Positions 1 to 7,474 of a stretch of 28,252 bases of DNA are shown here, one piece after another. The notes under the pieces were generated by a model, which did no database searches, was not told the origin of the DNA, and was given only the letters and a program-made list of their open reading frames with translations. The DNA lies in assembly GCA_946631075.1 (NCBI GenBank), contig CAMOZS010000003.1, positions 1 to 28,252 on the forward strand, given 5' to 3'. A program made the position numbers and the translations under genes. How positions within the stretch are numbered: the first letter of the stretch is position 1; every line of letters begins with the position of its first letter. The stretch comes from an uncultured Bacillota bacterium. GTDB lineage: Bacteria > Bacillota > Clostridia > Peptostreptococcales > Anaerovoracaceae.

Positions 1-7
1 AACGAGA

Positions 8-41
8 AAAGGCTCGCCTCCCGTTAAGGAGATGAGCCTTT
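8..41 (-). terminator. Intrinsic terminator ending the envelope operon
   Basis: An 8-bp outer stem (8-15 with 34-41) and a 4-bp inner stem (18-21 with 28-31) form a hairpin. Read on the minus strand, it is followed by TTTTCTCGTT. It lies just past the stop of the flippase gene at 63 and would end the long minus-strand transcript. Confidence 0.8.
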
Positions 42-55
42 GTCTACAGTCTGAG

Positions 56-78
56 GCTGTCCTCAGGACAGCTTTTTT
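56..78 (+). terminator. Possible plus-strand terminator overlapping the flippase stop codon
   Basis: GCTGTCC (56-62) and GGACAGC (66-72) form a perfect 7-bp stem with a 3-base loop, followed on the plus strand by six T. The loop is the complement of the flippase stop codon. No plus-strand gene precedes it in the window, so its use is uncertain. It could block antisense transcription entering from the left, or simply reflect the Lys-Lys-Leu-Ser C-terminal codons. Confidence 0.3.
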
Positions 79-1352
79 GATTGGATCCGCATTTTCCAGA
101 GAAGGACGGCTGCCAGCAGGCCGGCCAGCACGCACATGAGCACGGCGTAGAGCATGGACGCTCCCGTGATCTGGGCATGGATGACGAAGGGCCCGGACAG
201 GACCAGGGCCGCCGCCGAAGCCACCGCGTAGCTGATGAGCAGGAAGACCTGCTCCCGGATGATGGTGATGACATAATTGAAGAAGACGCCGTAGGCCATG
301 GCTCCCCCGCCGATCATAAGGATGGCCAGATCCATCCGGTGGCCGGAAAGATCCATATCGAAGATCCAGGACAGGACCGGGATGCCGATGGTCAGCGCCA
401 CCGCTACCGCAAGAGCGGTCAGTCCCAGCAGGACCAGACACTGGCGCCGGATCAGCCGGCAAAGCTTCCTGAAATCGGATCTCTGATCGGACAGCCACAG
501 TTTGGCGTAGGTCGTCAGGATCGGATTGAAGATGAAATAGGCGATCAGCTGGATGACGAAGGCCGGCATGAAGAGAACGTTGTAGTAGGCCTGGACCTCT
601 TCCGTCAGATGGGCGTCGATGGCATACTTGGGCGCGTTGCTGATATACATATTGAGGAAGAGGCTGGCGAACAGAGGGAAGCCCTCGATCAGGAGCCGGC
701 GGAACTTGTCCCATCCAATGGATGGCCGCAGGCTGTCGCAGTAGCCTCTTGCCGCGTTCACTGAAGTCAGCAGCATGACTGCCGTGGAGACCAGGATGCA
801 GATGATCGAAGAGATCAGAAGGTCCCGGGTGATGATCAGGGCCAGACTGCAGGAGACCAGCTCCGCCAGAAAACGGACGGCGGACGCCTTTGCCGCTACG
901 TCCAGTCTGCCCTTCTGCTGCATGTGCCCGTGGAGGACATCGGCGTAGGCCTGATTGACCTTGAGCAGGCAGATGAGGAAGACGATGATGAACTTGTCCC
1001 ATCCGTAGTCCCGGAACTCCAGACCGTAGAAACAGTAGGCCGCGCTGGCGATGACCATGGCACCGCAGGTGATGAACCTCATCCCGTGGTATTCGGCGAA
1101 GGAATACTTCTCGTTGATGTCGGAGGACTGGAACCTCCGCAGACCGTACTGGCCGATGAAGAGCATCAGGGCAGCCACGGCGAAGGCGATCGAATAGATC
1201 CCCGCGTCATAGACCCCGTTGGTCCTTTTGACCACCAGGAGGATCACAGGAAAAAGAGCCGCAGAAAGGCCCGAATTGATGGCGTTCCACAGATAGGTGC
1301 TCCGGTCGATATTACTGGTTTTTTCTAATGCACTTCGGATCAGTGTCAGCAT
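63..1352 (-). CDS. wzx: Polysaccharide flippase (Wzx / PST family membrane protein)
   Basis: A 429-residue, strongly hydrophobic protein with about a dozen predicted membrane segments and a short basic C-terminus, as expected for Wzx-type flippases (MATE/MOP superfamily), which move lipid-linked oligosaccharide units across the cytoplasmic membrane. No single motif proves the family; the call rests on length, topology and position after rmlA and a WecE-type aminotransferase, which make sugar nucleotides for surface glycans. It is the last gene before the operon terminator. The ATG at 1352 is the first in-frame start after an upstream stop, but its ribosome site is poor: AAAGGA lies about 16 bases upstream inside a small GTCC/GGAC hairpin. 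A lipid other than an O-unit is possible as substrate. Confidence 0.8.
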   Translation of the reverse strand: MLTLIRSALEKTSNIDRSTYLWNAINSGLSAALFPVILLVVKRTNGVYDAGIYSIAFAVAALMLFIGQYGLRRFQSSDINEKYSFAEYHGMRFITCGAMVIASAAYCFYGLEFRDYGWDKFIIVFLICLLKVNQAYADVLHGHMQQKGRLDVAAKASAVRFLAELVSCSLALIITRDLLISSIICILVSTAVMLLTSVNAARGYCDSLRPSIGWDKFRRLLIEGFPLFASLFLNMYISNAPKYAIDAHLTEEVQAYYNVLFMPAFVIQLIAYFIFNPILTTYAKLWLSDQRSDFRKLCRLIRRQCLVLLGLTALAVAVALTIGIPVLSWIFDMDLSGHRMDLAILMIGGGAMAYGVFFNYVITIIREQVFLLISYAVASAAALVLSGPFVIHAQITGASMLYAVLMCVLAGLLAAVLLWKMRIQSKKLS

Positions 1353-1372
1353 AGGAATTCAAAAGCTGTCCT
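65..1372. repeat. 12-bp inverted repeat flanking the flippase gene
   Basis: AGGACAGCTTTT at 65-76 and its exact reverse complement AAAAGCTGTCCT at 1361-1372 bracket the flippase gene almost exactly. The left copy covers its last codons; the right copy lies just upstream of its start and includes the weak ribosome site. In the mRNA the two ends could pair. Confidence 0.6.
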
Positions 1373-1373
1373 T

Positions 1374-2240
1374 TCAGGACTCAAGAAGAGACAGGATGTA
1401 CTGTCCGTAATCCGTCATGGACAGTTCCTCGCCGATGGCCCGCAGCTGCTCATCGCCGATAAAGCCTCTGCGCCAGGCGATCTCCTCGAGGCAGGCGATA
1501 TAAAAGCCCTGTCTGGCCTGGACCGCCTCAACGAACTCGGCGGCCTTGAGCATGCCGTCCGGAGTCCCGGTGTCCAGCCAGGCCATGCCCCGCTTCATCA
1601 GGGCGACCTTGAGCTTTCCCTGCTCCAGATAGGCGTTGTTGACGGAAGTGATCTCGATCTCCCCTCTGGCGGAGGGTTTGACCGACTTGGCGATCCCGAT
1701 CACATCATTATCATAGAAATAGAGACCCGGAACAGCGTAGTTGGATTTGGGCTTCTCCGGTTTCTCTTCGATGGAGATGACGTTCTTGTCCTCATCGAAC
1801 TCGACCACGCCGAAGGCCCTGGCATCCTTGACCGGATAGCCGAAGACCACTGCCCCGTCCAGATCCTTTCCGGCGTCATTGACGATCTTGGTCAGGTCCT
1901 GTCCGTAGAAGACATTGTCTCCCAGGACCAGGCACACATCATCGTCTCCGATGAACTCCTCGCCCAGGATGAAGGCGTCGGCCAGTCCCCGGGGAGTTTC
2001 CTGGATCTTGTAGTCAAAGCTCACTCCCAGCCGGCTGCCGTCTCCCAGCAGATCCCGGTAGTCACCGATGTCCGCCGGGGTCGAGATGATGAGGATCTCC
2101 CGGATCCCGGCCAGAAGAAGGACGGAGAGGGGGTAATAGATCAGGGGTTTGTCATATATGGGCAGCAGCTGCTTGGAAACTGCTTTTGTCATCGGGTAAA
2201 GTCTGGTTCCCTTTCCGCCGGCCAGTACGATTCCTTTCAT
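1374..2240 (-). CDS. rfbA: Glucose-1-phosphate thymidylyltransferase (RmlA)
   Basis: A 288-residue cytoplasmic enzyme that joins glucose-1-phosphate and dTTP to make dTDP-glucose, the first step to dTDP-6-deoxysugars. The nucleotide-binding signature GGKGTRLYPMT (residues 8-18), the following KQLLPIYDKPLIYYPLS stretch, LGDN in the active site, EEKP, and WLDTGTPDGML near the C-terminus are all typical, and the length is normal for the family. The start is preceded by GGGAGGAAAGATC. It lies 21 bases after the WecE-type aminotransferase gene and 21 before the flippase. The next enzyme, dTDP-glucose 4,6-dehydratase (RmlB), is not encoded in this window, so the pathway must be completed elsewhere. 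Confidence 0.96.
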   Translation of the reverse strand: MKGIVLAGGKGTRLYPMTKAVSKQLLPIYDKPLIYYPLSVLLLAGIREILIISTPADIGDYRDLLGDGSRLGVSFDYKIQETPRGLADAFILGEEFIGDDDVCLVLGDNVFYGQDLTKIVNDAGKDLDGAVVFGYPVKDARAFGVVEFDEDKNVISIEEKPEKPKSNYAVPGLYFYDNDVIGIAKSVKPSARGEIEITSVNNAYLEQGKLKVALMKRGMAWLDTGTPDGMLKAAEFVEAVQARQGFYIACLEEIAWRRGFIGDEQLRAIGEELSMTDYGQYILSLLES

Positions 2241-2261
2241 GATCTTTCCTCCCTGCCTTGC

Positions 2262-3398
2262 TTATTTCCTGTAAAAACGATCGATCTGTTCGGTCACGCG
2301 GTCCACCTGATCAAGGGTCAGGCCGTAATACATGGGAAGGCGCAGCAGGCGCTGGCTTTCCCTGGTCGTATACCGGTCTTCTCCGTGAAAACGTCCGTAC
2401 CTGCTTCCGGCCGCCGCCGAATGGAGGGGAACGTAGTGGAATACGGCGCTGATCCCCTGCTCCTTCAGATGGCGGATCAGGGCATCTCTCTCTTCGAGGT
2501 CCTGCGTCTTGATATAGAACATATGGGCGTTGTGCTGACACTCTTCCGGGATCACCGGAAGCTCCAGCAGGCCCTTGTCCTGCAGATGAGCCAGCCGCTG
2601 GTAATAGGCATGCCAGCTGCCCAGCCTTTGCTCGTTGATCTTCTCCGCGTCCTCCAGCTGGGGCCAGAGGTAGGCCGCGTTGATATCGCTGGGCAGATAG
2701 GATGATCCGATGCTGACCCAGCTGTACTTGTCCACCTGTCCCCGCAGGAACCGGCTCCGGTCTGTCCCCTTCTCTCGGATGATCTCCGCCATGTCCGTTT
2801 TCTCCGGATCCCGGATCAGGATGGCGCCCCCTTCGCCCATGCTGTAGTTCTTGGTCTCATGGAAGCTGAAGCATCCGTAATCCCCCATGCTGCCGAGGGC
2901 CCTGCCTTTGTAATAGGCACAGACTCCCTGGGCCGCGTCCTCGATGACGCAAAGGCTGTTTCGGCGGGCGATGTCCAGGATGGTGTCCATCTCACAGCCG
3001 ACACCGGCGTAGTGGACGCAGGCGATAGCTTTGGTCTTGTCGGTGATGGCCTCCTCGATCAGGGCCTCATCGATGTTGTTGGTGTCGGGACGGATATCGA
3101 CGAAGACCAGGCGCGCTCCCCGCAGGGCGAAGGCGTTGGCCGTCGACACGAAGGTAAAGGAAGGCAGGATCACTTCATCTCCCGACTGGATATCCGCCAT
3201 CAGGGCGGCCATCTCCAGTGCCTGGGTACATGAGGTGGTCAGATAGGCGCCGGCCGATCCGGTCTGTCTTCGGATCCAGTCGTTGCAGAGGCCGGTATAC
3301 TCTCCGTCTCCGCAGATCTTCCCCCCTTCGATCGCCCTCTGTATGTGTTCCATTTCCCGTCCGGTCCGGGGCGGTATATTGAATTTGATCTTATCCAT
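2262..3398 (-). CDS. rffA: dTDP-4-amino-4,6-dideoxygalactose transaminase (WecE/RffA type)
   Basis: A 378-residue PLP enzyme of the DegT/DnrJ/EryC1/StrS family. The sequence follows enterobacterial WecE closely along its length (KICGDGEYT, SCTQALEMAAL, GDEVILPSFTFVSTANAF, VHYAGVGCEMD, FHGEDRYTT). By analogy it transfers an amino group from glutamate to dTDP-4-keto-6-deoxyglucose, giving dTDP-Fuc4N. The PLP lysine is K183 in SFHETKN, and the PLP phosphate/ring contacts are in IEDAAQG. The preferred start is the ATG at 3398, 9 bases after GAGGAG; a TTG one codon upstream is less likely. In enteric bacteria the product is N-acetylated by WecD for enterobacterial common antigen, and no clear WecD homologue is seen here. 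Specificity is inferred from resemblance. Confidence 0.92.
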   Translation of the reverse strand: MDKIKFNIPPRTGREMEHIQRAIEGGKICGDGEYTGLCNDWIRRQTGSAGAYLTTSCTQALEMAALMADIQSGDEVILPSFTFVSTANAFALRGARLVFVDIRPDTNNIDEALIEEAITDKTKAIACVHYAGVGCEMDTILDIARRNSLCVIEDAAQGVCAYYKGRALGSMGDYGCFSFHETKNYSMGEGGAILIRDPEKTDMAEIIREKGTDRSRFLRGQVDKYSWVSIGSSYLPSDINAAYLWPQLEDAEKINEQRLGSWHAYYQRLAHLQDKGLLELPVIPEECQHNAHMFYIKTQDLEERDALIRHLKEQGISAVFHYVPLHSAAAGSRYGRFHGEDRYTTRESQRLLRLPMYYGLTLDQVDRVTEQIDRFYRK

Positions 3399-3419
3399 CA
3401 AAGGTTTCTCCTCACGGAA

Positions 3420-4994
3420 TTACTGCTGCTGATCCAGGATCAGATCCTCCAGGTCATCCGACGGTTCCTCCTCGTTTGCCTGGGCCGGATACATGACATC
3501 GTGGATCTTCTCTTTGGCCTTCTCTACCGTCTCCTCCTTGGGGATGGATACGAAGAGCTCTCTTCCCATGCCCATGCTGTAGGTCCCTCTGGACGCGTCG
3601 TCGCCGTCGATACTGTAGGTCTCGACAGTCCACTTGGTATCCATATCGTTGAGCTGCATCCTGGCCAGCTTCTTCAGGTCGCGGTCAGAGAAGTTGGTGG
3701 CCATGTTCTCCGCGACGATGCTCAGCAGCTCGTCGTAGTTCAGAAGGATCTCCTTATGGGTGGTCACCTTGGTGATGATGCCTTCCATGACCTTCTGCTG
3801 GTTCTTGATCCGCTGTTCATCGCTCTGCTCGAAGGAATGACGCTCCCGGGCAAAGTAGAGGGCCCGCAGGCCGCCCAGCCTGTTCTTGCCCTTGAAGTAG
3901 GAATACTCCGGTTTCACCGAAGAGGTAAAGTCGTAGTCGGAATAGACCGCGATGCCTCCCATGGCGTCGATCAGCTTGACCACCATGGAGAAGTTGACCT
4001 TGACGTAATAGTCGAAATCCACGCCCAGCCAGTCGGTGACCGTATTCAGGGTCTCGTCCACCCCGTAGATCCCGGAATGGGTCAGCTTGTCCAGCTGTCC
4101 GAAGGAATGGAGGGGGACATAGCTGTCACGGGGCATGGATGTCAGGAGCACGGTCCTGGTCTGGGGATTGATGGTCACGATCATATTGACGTCGCTTCGG
4201 GAGACCTTGTCGATCTCACCCCAGACGTCGATGCCTGTGATATAGACATTGAAGGGATCCTTGGTCACGTCCACGTCGGAACTGTACTTGTCCGACCGGC
4301 GCATGATCTTCTCGGTGAAAATGATCTTGGAATTCTTCTTGTATCCCTTGATCTGCTCGCAGACCATGTCGTACTGGGACTCACTCATCAGGATCAGGTC
4401 GTCTCCGGAACGGTTCTTCTCATCCCAGACCCGGCTGCCCAGGGAGATGACATCCTTTTCGTCGTCATTCAGCTCCACGTCGGCCTTGGTGACCAGCTTT
4501 TCCCTGGCCTCCACGCTCATCTTGTCCTGGGAATCCAGCACGTAGACCGTCTTGCCCCGGATGTCGCTGACCGACTCCACCGGATTGTCCGCGGAAGTGA
4601 TCACGCTGTATTTCTCCCACTGCTGGCTCTCTCTGGTCAGGTTCTGCAGGGCGTTGTCCGCATTGTTGACGAAATAGGCCCCCGGCACCAGGACGATCAA
4701 CATCAGCATGGTGACGATCAGTCCCGTCACATACCGCTTCCTTCCCCTCTTCTTATTGCCCAGCAGGGCGATGATCCCCGCGTCCACCGCAGCCAGGACG
4801 ACCGCGATCAGGGCGATGTACTGACCGGGCAGGATCCCCAGATGCACGACCATCACCGTGAACAGGACCTCCGCCGCCAGCAGCAAAAGAAGCAGGAATA
4901 TGACGACCGGGAAAGGGATGACCGTCCCTGTAGTCCTTATCCTGCCCAAAAGGCCTGCTATACCCTTATTGTTTTTTCTGTTCTGCTTGTCCAT
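3420..4994 (-). CDS. LCP family wall-glycopolymer transferase with three N-terminal membrane segments
   Basis: A 524-residue LytR-CpsA-Psr family protein. These enzymes move glycopolymers from undecaprenyl-pyrophosphate onto peptidoglycan outside the membrane. Hydrophobic segments lie near residues 24-50, 57-80 and 88-110, more than the single anchor of most LCP proteins. Residues 120-235 form an extra region resembling part of a periplasmic-binding fold (SVSDIRGKTVYVLDSQD). The LCP domain runs from about 245 to 400, with RSD (266-268), MPRDSY (288-292) and YFARERHSFEQSDEQR as the expected pyrophosphate-lipid and metal-binding residues. I prefer the ATG at 4994, just after GAGAGG, over a TTG at 5012 that would overlap ddl. 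It is followed by the sugar-nucleotide genes whose product it may attach. Confidence 0.9.
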   Translation of the reverse strand: MDKQNRKNNKGIAGLLGRIRTTGTVIPFPVVIFLLLLLLAAEVLFTVMVVHLGILPGQYIALIAVVLAAVDAGIIALLGNKKRGRKRYVTGLIVTMLMLIVLVPGAYFVNNADNALQNLTRESQQWEKYSVITSADNPVESVSDIRGKTVYVLDSQDKMSVEAREKLVTKADVELNDDEKDVISLGSRVWDEKNRSGDDLILMSESQYDMVCEQIKGYKKNSKIIFTEKIMRRSDKYSSDVDVTKDPFNVYITGIDVWGEIDKVSRSDVNMIVTINPQTRTVLLTSMPRDSYVPLHSFGQLDKLTHSGIYGVDETLNTVTDWLGVDFDYYVKVNFSMVVKLIDAMGGIAVYSDYDFTSSVKPEYSYFKGKNRLGGLRALYFARERHSFEQSDEQRIKNQQKVMEGIITKVTTHKEILLNYDELLSIVAENMATNFSDRDLKKLARMQLNDMDTKWTVETYSIDGDDASRGTYSMGMGRELFVSIPKEETVEKAKEKIHDVMYPAQANEEEPSDDLEDLILDQQQ

Positions 4995-5004
4995 CTTGCC
5001 TCTC

Positions 5005-6075
5005 TCAATCAACCGCCAGTCGGATCAGCTCATCGATCAGCGCGGAATACGGGATCCCGGACGCCTCCCAGAGAGCCGGATACATACTGATCCTGGTAAA
5101 GCCCGGCATGGTGTTGATCTCGTTGAAGACCAGCCGGTTTTCGTCTGTAAGGAAAAAATCCACCCTCGCCAGGCCCCTGCATTCCAGGACCCGGTAGATC
5201 CGCAGAGCCGTCTCCCGGATCTCTCTTTCTTTCTCTTCCGGCAGGTCGGTCACGATCGCTGTCCGGGAACCGATGTCATCGTACTTGGCTTCGTAGTCGT
5301 AGAACTCGCCCGCGGTGAAGATCTCGCCGACTTTGGATACGGCCGGGTCTTCATTGCCCAGCACCGCTACCTCCAGCTCTCTTCCCACGATGGTCTCTTC
5401 GACCAGGACTTTGCTGTCTTCCGCAAAGGCTGTCTCCAGCGCGGCGGCAAGATCCTTCCTTGCCTTGACCTTGCTGATGCCTACGGAAGAGCCGGCCCGG
5501 GCCGGTTTGACGAACAGGGGATACTGTCCTCCGAAAAAGGCATCCGCCCCGTCCGCGGCCTCGGCGGGATCGCATCCCGGCCGGTAGATGATGCAGCATC
5601 TGGCCTGATCGGCTGCCTCTGCCTGGGAGATCATGGCCTTGGCCATGGCCTTGTCCATGCAGGCGGCTGAACTTGCCGTATCCGAACCGACAAAGGGGAT
5701 CCCTGCGATCTGCAGCATCCCCTGGACCGTTCCGTCCTCGCCGTTCTTGCCGTGGAGGATGGGGAAGACCACATCGACGCCGATGTGTTCCCATCCGCCT
5801 TCCGCCCTGGCCCAGAAGCCTTTATTATCGCTGTCCAGCGAAAGGAGGAGCTCCCGGCTGGTCCGGTCTTCCTCCCATGCTCCCTCTTCGATGGCCTCGG
5901 CGGAGCTTCCGGTCAGAAGCCACTTGCCTTCTTTTGTTATCCCCGCTTTGAGGATCTCATATCTGCTCTTATCGATCTGTCTCAGGACTGATGCGGCGGA
6001 CACCCGGGAGATCTCATGCTCCGAGGAGACGCCGCCAAACAGCACCAGTACTGTTTTTTTCTGCTCCATTATCAC
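5005..6075 (-). CDS. ddl: D-alanine--D-alanine ligase
   Basis: A 356-residue ATP-grasp enzyme that makes the D-Ala-D-Ala end of the peptidoglycan stem peptide. N-terminal GGVSSEHEISR carries the catalytic Glu (E19). HGKNGEDGT, KPARAGSSVGIS, the omega-loop YDYEAKY (Y265) and the metal-binding FNEINTMPGFT are all intact. The tyrosine in the omega loop is the form found in D-Ala-D-Ala enzymes and argues against a D-Ala-D-Lac (vancomycin-resistance) ligase. The GTG at 6075 sits six bases after GGGG and is better spaced than the ATG two codons later at 6069; either is possible. It lies between two LCP genes, so wall precursor supply and glycan attachment share one transcript. Confidence 0.96.
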   Translation of the reverse strand: MIMEQKKTVLVLFGGVSSEHEISRVSAASVLRQIDKSRYEILKAGITKEGKWLLTGSSAEAIEEGAWEEDRTSRELLLSLDSDNKGFWARAEGGWEHIGVDVVFPILHGKNGEDGTVQGMLQIAGIPFVGSDTASSAACMDKAMAKAMISQAEAADQARCCIIYRPGCDPAEAADGADAFFGGQYPLFVKPARAGSSVGISKVKARKDLAAALETAFAEDSKVLVEETIVGRELEVAVLGNEDPAVSKVGEIFTAGEFYDYEAKYDDIGSRTAIVTDLPEEKEREIRETALRIYRVLECRGLARVDFFLTDENRLVFNEINTMPGFTRISMYPALWEASGIPYSALIDELIRLAVD

Positions 6076-6100
6076 TCGTTTCCCCGTACCTGTCTGTGCC

Positions 6101-7453
6101 TCAGTACAGCCCCGTCAATACGGAAATGCTGTCGCTGATCGACCGTACGGTCTCTGTAGGTTCATAATCTGATATATCGAAAAACTTATCGTACAGCTTG
6201 CTGACATTGCTGGACAGGGTGACCGGCGGTCCGTACCAGGCGTATCCCGCTCCGGCGTATCCCATCCATCCTTCTACATCATACGGCCATCCGGTCGTGC
6301 TGGAGGTCATGTCGTATTTCTTGAACTTCAGACCCATGGCCATCATCTCACGGGTGGTGATGTTGGTCTTGGCCTGAGGGAAGGCGTTGTCGCAGATATC
6401 CTTCAGGGTGAGCAGGTCAGCCTTCTTGGCCTTCTGGAAGGTCTTCTTCATGACGATCTTCATACGCTCGTTCCTGCGGTAGTCTCCCGTGGCCGCGTCC
6501 TTACGGATCCGGGCATAGGTCACCGCCTGGGCTCCGTTCAGCTTTTGCTTGCCCGGCTCAGTGATCAGGATGGCCTCGCTGCCCGTGGTCTTGGCTGTGC
6601 CCGGGATGTATTTGTTCATCTCCTCTACCTCGGATTCCTGAACGTTGATCTTGATCCCTCCCAGGGTGTCGATGATCTCCGCTACGGTCTTCCAGTTGAT
6701 CACGACCACTCTTTCGATATTCAGGTCCAGATTCTTGTTCAGGGCCTTCAGGGTATTCTCGGCACCGCCGTAGAAATAGGCGTGGGTCACCTTGTCCAGA
6801 CCCACATCGCCGCCCAGATCCAGCAGGGTGTCTCTGAAGACGGAGAACATCTTGACCTCATTTGTCTTGTTGTTGATGCTGACGATGACGATAGCGTCGC
6901 TTCGGCTGTCCTTGTCATCGTCCACGTCTCTGGCGTCCACTCCCAGGACCGCGATATTGGTATAGTCCTTCAGGTTGGACTCGGCGGTCGGAGAGATCTC
7001 AAGAGCGTTCCTGTCGATGTCCAGGCGTCCGATCTTGTTCAGGGTCGATGTGGCCACGCCGTAGACTCCGGCAGCGACCCCGCCCGCGGCAAGGATCAGG
7101 ATGATCAGTACGACCAGGGCGATCCGCAGAGCCCTCTTCTTCTTTGACTTCTGCTTAGGGGGCCGGCTGGCTCTGGGCCTGCGGTCGGCATTCCGAAACA
7201 GAGGCTCCTTTTTCCTGGAAGAGGAAGGCCGGTCTCTTTTCCTGGAAGAGGAGGAACGTTCCCTCTCCTCCAGATAGGCCTGCCGCTGACGCTCCGCCTC
7301 CTGCTGCTTGGCCCGCTTGCGCAGTTCCGAAGCTCCATAGGGAGTAGCGGTCACCGAAGGGGCTTTTCTGGCTCCCTGGCGCAGCCGCAGATACTCCTCA
7401 TAGGCTTCTTCCTTGGTCATTTGCTCCTTGGTATTGTATCTGTCATCGCTCAT
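6101..7453 (-). CDS. LCP family protein (LytR-type glycopolymer transferase)
   Basis: A 450-residue membrane-anchored LytR-CpsA-Psr protein. The first 105 residues are cytoplasmic, very charged and rich in Arg, Lys, Glu and Ser. One membrane segment follows (about 110-133). The LCP domain spans about 160-345 with NIAVLGVDARD, SRSDAIVI (R184, D186), SVFRDT (R207, D208) and the arginine cluster YARIRKDAATGDYRRNER, the residues that bind the polyprenyl pyrophosphate head group. The start is preceded by AAAGGA seven bases upstream. It differs in build from the second LCP protein, which has three membrane segments and an extra domain, so the two may attach different polymers or act at different sites. 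Its glycan substrate cannot be read from sequence. Confidence 0.92.
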   Translation of the reverse strand: MSDDRYNTKEQMTKEEAYEEYLRLRQGARKAPSVTATPYGASELRKRAKQQEAERQRQAYLEERERSSSSRKRDRPSSSRKKEPLFRNADRRPRASRPPKQKSKKKRALRIALVVLIILILAAGGVAAGVYGVATSTLNKIGRLDIDRNALEISPTAESNLKDYTNIAVLGVDARDVDDDKDSRSDAIVIVSINNKTNEVKMFSVFRDTLLDLGGDVGLDKVTHAYFYGGAENTLKALNKNLDLNIERVVVINWKTVAEIIDTLGGIKINVQESEVEEMNKYIPGTAKTTGSEAILITEPGKQKLNGAQAVTYARIRKDAATGDYRRNERMKIVMKKTFQKAKKADLLTLKDICDNAFPQAKTNITTREMMAMGLKFKKYDMTSSTTGWPYDVEGWMGYAGAGYAWYGPPVTLSSNVSKLYDKFFDISDYEPTETVRSISDSISVLTGLY

Positions 7454-7474
7454 TGAATAGTCCTTTGTTTACTA

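Noticed and set aside
3345..5090. A 581-codon plus-strand open frame opposite the LCP gene
   Set aside because: Same codon-bias shadow. The opposite strand carries a complete LCP protein with a ribosome site.
5266..5290. Possibility that ddl is a vancomycin-resistance D-Ala-D-Lac ligase
   Set aside because: The omega loop has the YEAKY tyrosine of D-Ala-D-Ala enzymes, and there are no vanH/vanX-type genes beside it.
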